Below are positions 60,221-64,000 of a DNA stretch of 64,000 nt, piece by piece. The DNA is from Eubacterium sp. GTDB taxonomy: Bacteria; Bacillota; Clostridia; Lachnospirales; Lachnospiraceae. The stretch covers positions 220,606 through 284,605 of the forward strand of contig JAFRNE010000007.1 in the NCBI GenBank assembly GCA_017430325.1, given 5' to 3'. Under the pieces are notes generated by a model, which ran no database searches, was not told where the DNA came from, and saw only the letters and a list, made by a program, of their open reading frames with translations. The stretch's first letter is position 1, and every line of letters starts with the position of its first letter. The position numbers and the translations under genes were made by a program.

Positions 60221-61954
60221 TTATACCTGTTTATACTGGCTGTTAAAGAGCTCGCTGTAGAAGCCGCCCAGCTTCATCAGACTTTCGTGACTGCCCTGCT
60301 CGATTATATTTCCATCCTTCATGACAAGAATCATATCGGCTTCCATGATGGTGGAAAGTCTGTGAGCAACTATAAAGCTTGTTCTCCCCTTCATAAGCTT
60401 GGCAAATGCTCTCTGAACTCGCAACTCAGTTCTTGTATCTATTGATGAAGTTGCTTCATCAAGTATCAGCATCGGCGGCAGAGCCAGCATGACTCTCGTT
60501 ATACAGAGAAGCTGTTTCTGTCCCTGTGACAGGCTTCCGCCGTCCTCGCCGAGTATCGTATCATAGCCCTGCGGCAGCCTCTTGATAAAGCTGTGAGCAT
60601 GCGTTGCTTTTGCAGCGGCTATTATCTCTTCATCTGTTGCCTCTCGGCCGTAGGCTATATTTTCCTTGATGCTCGCTGCCTTAAGCCAGGTTTCCTGAAG
60701 CACCATCCCGTAATTCTCTCTGAGGCTGTTTCTCTTGATATTTTTGATATCTGTATCTTCAACCTTTATCGAACCGCTGTCAGTGTCATAGAATCTCATA
60801 AGGAGATTGATGACTGTACTCTTGCCGCAGCCCGTAGGTCCGACTATCGCAACTCTCATGCCCGGTTTAACCAGAAGATTCAGATTCTGGATAAGCTTTT
60901 TATCCTTAACATAAGAGAAATTAACATCCTTTAATTCAACTGCGCCCTTAACGTTCTGCAGCGTTATCGCATCCTTACTGTCCGGAACCTCCGGCTCAGC
61001 ATCTATCAGCTCAAATACTCTCGCTGCGCAGGCAACCGCATTCTGAAGCTCGGTAACAACGCCCGAGATCTCATTGAAAGGCTTTGTATACTGATTTGCA
61101 TAGCTGAGGAAGCATGTAAGCTCACCAACAGTCAGTCTGCCCTTAATAACGAACAGCGCTCCTATTATACCAACTGCAGCATAAACAAGATTGTTTACGA
61201 ATCTCGTGCTTGGGTTGGTAAGTGACGAGAAGAAGGTCGCTTTAAGGCTTGCTTCCGAAAGTTCATCATTTATCTTATCAAAACGCTCAACCGCTGTATC
61301 CTCATAAGAAAATGCCTGAACAACCTTTTCGTTGCCCACCATCTCTTCAACAAGTCCGGTAAGTGATGCTCTCATTTCCGACTGTCTAAGGAACAGCTTG
61401 TAGGTCCTCTTTGCTATAAATGCCGCAACAAACAGTGAAAGCGGTGTCAGAACAACCACCACTATCGTCACAAGGGCATTCAGCGTAAACATAAATACCA
61501 GCGTTCCTACTATCGTTACAACTCCTGTGAAAAGCTGTGAGAAGCCCATCAGAAGTCCATCACTGAACTGGTCTATATCAGCTACGATCCTCGAAACGAA
61601 ATCACCATACTGTCTGCTGTCCAGATAAGAAAGCGGCAGGCTCTGAATATGGTCAAAAGCCTTCTTTCTGATATCCTTAACAACGCTGTAGGTTATATGA
61701 TTATTTATGCTGTTCATTATCCACTGAAATACAGCCGCAGCCAGAATAACGATCAGCATCTGCAGAAGTATATCTGAAACCTTCTTAAAAGCAACCTGCC
61801 CCGGACCGACTATATGGTCTATCGCTCTACCGGCCAGGATCGGCACATAGAGTGAAAGCAGTGTCGTAAGTGCTGCTGCCGTCAGTGATAATACGATCAG
61901 CGGCATATATGGTTTCAGATATTTTAGTATCCTGCCATAAGTCTTTTTATTCAT
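60221..61954 (-). CDS. ABC exporter half-transporter (consensus ATP site)
   Basis: The 577-residue half-exporter has six transmembrane helices (about 20-300) and an ATPase domain. Walker A is VGPTGCGKST, Q-loop GMVLQETWL, signature LSQGQKQ, Walker B LILDEATSSID with the catalytic Glu, and H-loop IVAHRLST. It starts at ATG 61954, after AGGTG, and overlaps the end of the partner gene by 8 bases. The partner has Asp in place of the Glu and Gln in place of the H-loop His, so the two form a heterodimer of the BmrCD/TM287-288 type. A drug or lipid exporter is likely; the substrate is unknown. Confidence 0.93.
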   Translation of the reverse strand: MNKKTYGRILKYLKPYMPLIVLSLTAAALTTLLSLYVPILAGRAIDHIVGPGQVAFKKVSDILLQMLIVILAAAVFQWIMNSINNHITYSVVKDIRKKAFDHIQSLPLSYLDSRQYGDFVSRIVADIDQFSDGLLMGFSQLFTGVVTIVGTLVFMFTLNALVTIVVVVLTPLSLFVAAFIAKRTYKLFLRQSEMRASLTGLVEEMVGNEKVVQAFSYEDTAVERFDKINDELSEASLKATFFSSLTNPSTRFVNNLVYAAVGIIGALFVIKGRLTVGELTCFLSYANQYTKPFNEISGVVTELQNAVACAARVFELIDAEPEVPDSKDAITLQNVKGAVELKDVNFSYVKDKKLIQNLNLLVKPGMRVAIVGPTGCGKSTVINLLMRFYDTDSGSIKVEDTDIKNIKRNSLRENYGMVLQETWLKAASIKENIAYGREATDEEIIAAAKATHAHSFIKRLPQGYDTILGEDGGSLSQGQKQLLCITRVMLALPPMLILDEATSSIDTRTELRVQRAFAKLMKGRTSFIVAHRLSTIMEADMILVMKDGNIIEQGSHESLMKLGGFYSELFNSQYKQV

Positions 61955-63773
61955 GTGCTTCACCTGCCTTTCCGGCATCGGCAGATGAATGATTCTGCGA
62001 ATTATATATTTCCTGATAAACCTCGCAGCCACGCATCAGTTCATCATGTGTTCCGATACCGGCAACACTGCCGTCATCCAGAACGATTATCTTATCTGCA
62101 TATTTTATGGAAGACGTCCTCTGTGAAACGATAAATGTCGTCATTCCCTTGGAAATATCCCTGATTGAAGAACGAAGCTTCGCATCCGTAGCAAAGTCAA
62201 GTGCTGACGAGCTGTCATCAAGGATTAGTATTTCCGGTTTTCTCACAAGAGCTCTTGCAATACAGAGTCTCTGTTTCTGTCCTCCGGAAAGATTCGTTGC
62301 GCCCTGGTTAAGTCCGAACTCTATACCGCCGTCTTTCTCCATAACGAAATCGTAAGCCTGTGCAGCTTTAAGAGCTGTGTCAATCTCCTCGGATGTTGCA
62401 TCCTTCTTGCCATATCTGATATTTTCAGCAATACTGCCCTTAAAAAGCACAGCCTTCTGAGGAACTATACCAATCTTGCTGCGAAGCCCCTTACGGCTGT
62501 ATTCATTAACATTCTTACCATCTACAAAAACTTCACCATCCGTCGCCTCGTAGAATCTCGGAATAAGATTGACCAATGTCGATTTTCCTGCGCCGGTACC
62601 ACCTATGATACCTATGGTTTCACCACCGTAAATATCAAGATCAAGTCCTTCAAGTGAATTCTCGGCAGCCCCGTTATATTTGAAGCTGACATTTTTGAAT
62701 GATACTCTCGGTGTAGAATCGGTGGAACTCATTGCAGCCTTCTTATCTGAAACATCATTTATATTAATCGCTGTCGGATCATTCTCCGACGGTTCACCAT
62801 AATCATTAGTTTCATTGATAAAGTAAATAGATGACTCTTCAGCAAATACAGCCGCAACCCTGTGTCCACAGGCAACTGCCTTGGTTGTTGTAACGATCAG
62901 ATTTGCAAGCTTTATAAGCTCTATAAGTATCTGGGACATGTAATTTACAAGTGCCACCACCTGTCCCTGAGTAAGTCCAAAGGCATCTACTCTTATAGCG
63001 CCCTTATGTATCAGCGCCATCATACCGAAGTTTACGACCACAAAAGTCACCGGATTCAGAAGTGCCGAAATATGTCCGACAAACAGCTGGCTCTTCTTAA
63101 GAGCTGTAGTTGCTTCATCAAAATCCTTAATATCCTCATCCTGATGATTAAAGGCTCTTACAACTCTGGCTCCGATCAGATTCTCTCTTGTGATAAGCGT
63201 CACCTTATCCAGTCTTCCCTGAACCTTCTTGTAAAGCGGTATCGTGGAAAAGATAATACCAAATACAATTGCTATAAGCACCGGAAGCACTATCAAAAAG
63301 ATCATCGCTGTCTTCACATCAACGGTGAAGGCCATGATCACAGCGCCAAATACTATGAAAGGTGATCTGAGGAAAAGCCTCAGCACCATATTTACGCCGG
63401 TCTGCATCTGATTGACGTCGCTGGTCATTCTTGTGATCAGTGACGACGTTCCGTTCTTATCTATCTCATTATAGGAAATACTCATTATGTGTCTGAAAAG
63501 ATCTCTTCTGAGCTCTCTTCCAAAGCCCATAGCCGCTTTAGCCGCAAAATACTGGGCTGTTATTGAGCAGGTCAGACCTATGATGGCCAGTAACAGAAGG
63601 ATTCCACCCATCATCAGGATGTAGTTCTTGTCATTTTCTGCTATTCCCACATCTATCATTTTTGCAACTACAAGCGGAACAAACAGTTCAAAAATAGCCT
63701 CCAGCATCTTAAAGAGGGGAGCCATAACTGTCTGAAGCTTATAGTTTTTAAGATATTTCAGAATACTTCTCAT
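61947..63773 (-). CDS. ABC exporter half-transporter (degenerate Walker B)
   Basis: The 608-residue partner of the downstream exporter gene has six transmembrane helices and an ATPase domain with Walker A GGTGAGKST, Q-loop GIVPQKAVLF and signature LSGGQKQ. Walker B is ILILDDSSSALD, with Asp for the catalytic Glu, and the H-loop is IVSQRTSSI, with Gln for His. This is the degenerate half of heterodimeric exporters. A linker with low-complexity sequence (about 320-370) separates the two domains. It is first in the pair and overlaps the second gene. A consensus sigma-A promoter lies about 45 bases upstream. Confidence 0.93.
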   Translation of the reverse strand: MRSILKYLKNYKLQTVMAPLFKMLEAIFELFVPLVVAKMIDVGIAENDKNYILMMGGILLLLAIIGLTCSITAQYFAAKAAMGFGRELRRDLFRHIMSISYNEIDKNGTSSLITRMTSDVNQMQTGVNMVLRLFLRSPFIVFGAVIMAFTVDVKTAMIFLIVLPVLIAIVFGIIFSTIPLYKKVQGRLDKVTLITRENLIGARVVRAFNHQDEDIKDFDEATTALKKSQLFVGHISALLNPVTFVVVNFGMMALIHKGAIRVDAFGLTQGQVVALVNYMSQILIELIKLANLIVTTTKAVACGHRVAAVFAEESSIYFINETNDYGEPSENDPTAININDVSDKKAAMSSTDSTPRVSFKNVSFKYNGAAENSLEGLDLDIYGGETIGIIGGTGAGKSTLVNLIPRFYEATDGEVFVDGKNVNEYSRKGLRSKIGIVPQKAVLFKGSIAENIRYGKKDATSEEIDTALKAAQAYDFVMEKDGGIEFGLNQGATNLSGGQKQRLCIARALVRKPEILILDDSSSALDFATDAKLRSSIRDISKGMTTFIVSQRTSSIKYADKIIVLDDGSVAGIGTHDELMRGCEVYQEIYNSQNHSSADAGKAGEAHE

Positions 63774-63814
63774 CTCATTCTCACATCAACTAAGGTAATA
63801 AAAAAACATGTAAT

Positions 63815-63843
63815 ATTATAGCCCAGAACGCCTATAATTTCAA
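63815..63843 (-). promoter_or_regulatory. sigma-A promoter of the ABC exporter operon
   Basis: On the minus strand there is TTGAAA, a 17-base spacer and a perfect TATAAT, about 42 bases upstream of the exporter start. The rest of 63774-64000 shows no supported gene. Confidence 0.82.
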
Positions 63844-64000
63844 CTTATTCCGCATGGATGAATGTGTTCACGGCTGGTGGACATCCTTAAATTGGCTTAT
63901 TTCATTTATATATTTAGTTATCAATCCCTTTATTATGATTTTACATTTCAGCCTTCTTCATGTCTATAGTTTTAAATCGCAATGTTATTATTCAGTGCTC

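Noticed and set aside
63862..64000. Plus-strand frame open to the right edge (starts MDECVHGWW)
   Set aside because: No ribosome-binding site and no family match; it runs off the edge. A gene cannot be excluded but is not supported.

Overview
The window reads as a chromosomal segment of a Gram-positive anaerobic Clostridia bacterium, most likely a gut or rumen member of the Lachnospiraceae. The support is indirect: a sporulation-type sigma-H in the conserved cysS-mrnC-rlmB-sigH cluster, HrcA/CIRCE heat-shock control, LtaS-like sulfatases, Thr/Glu (TTEA-like) linkers in exported proteins, and moderate-to-low GC. Genus is not determined. Almost all genes lie on the minus strand. Only three are on plus: a transglutaminase-like protein, a Dus-like flavoprotein and a PHP phosphatase.

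Layout (genes are minus unless noted). 1-2.4 kb: a cut DUF1858 protein, groEL and groES with a perfect CIRCE. 2.5-5.9 kb: an Ogg-type glycosylase, a papain-like hydrolase and glnS. 5.9-10.3 kb: a membrane-anchored cohesin-like protein and, just upstream, a dockerin-bearing glucosaminidase. 10.5-14 kb: tRNA-Thr, sigH, rlmB, mrnC, cysS. 14-20.5 kb: a GH3 enzyme, a LUD protein, an internally deleted GNAT, a membrane Ser/Thr kinase with an HTH partner, a DUF5067 protein and a ROK sugar kinase. 20.6-26.1 kb: htpG under its own CIRCE, a PurF-like protein without the nucleophilic Cys, a small unknown gene and argH. 26.4-38 kb: transglutaminase (+), FHA protein, pncB, typA, an LtaS-like protein, pepF and an MFS/spermidine-synthase fusion. 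38-44.7 kb: Dus (+), PHP phosphatase (+), thioesterase, tRNA-Gly beside a 46-bp repeat pair, an NSS transporter, birA, a patatin and an Lrp regulator. 44.7-52 kb: a second LtaS-like protein, a 49-aa membrane ORF, pyrE, and a vitamin B5/CoA operon (reductase-panB-panC-panD-coaBC). 52.2-64 kb: a giant hybrid histidine kinase, argD, tex and a heterodimeric ABC exporter.

Most of this is housekeeping. The cohesin/dockerin pair suggests a wall hydrolase docked to a membrane receptor that has a long acidic cytoplasmic tail. Several proteins keep a family fold but lack a signature residue: a DHp domain with Asn for His, a PurF-like protein with Gly for Cys, a kinase with no Gly-rich loop, and an ABC half with Asp for Glu. 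Two heat-shock units, groES-groEL and htpG, share the same promoter-CIRCE arrangement. No CRISPR array, IS element, prophage or rRNA operon was seen.
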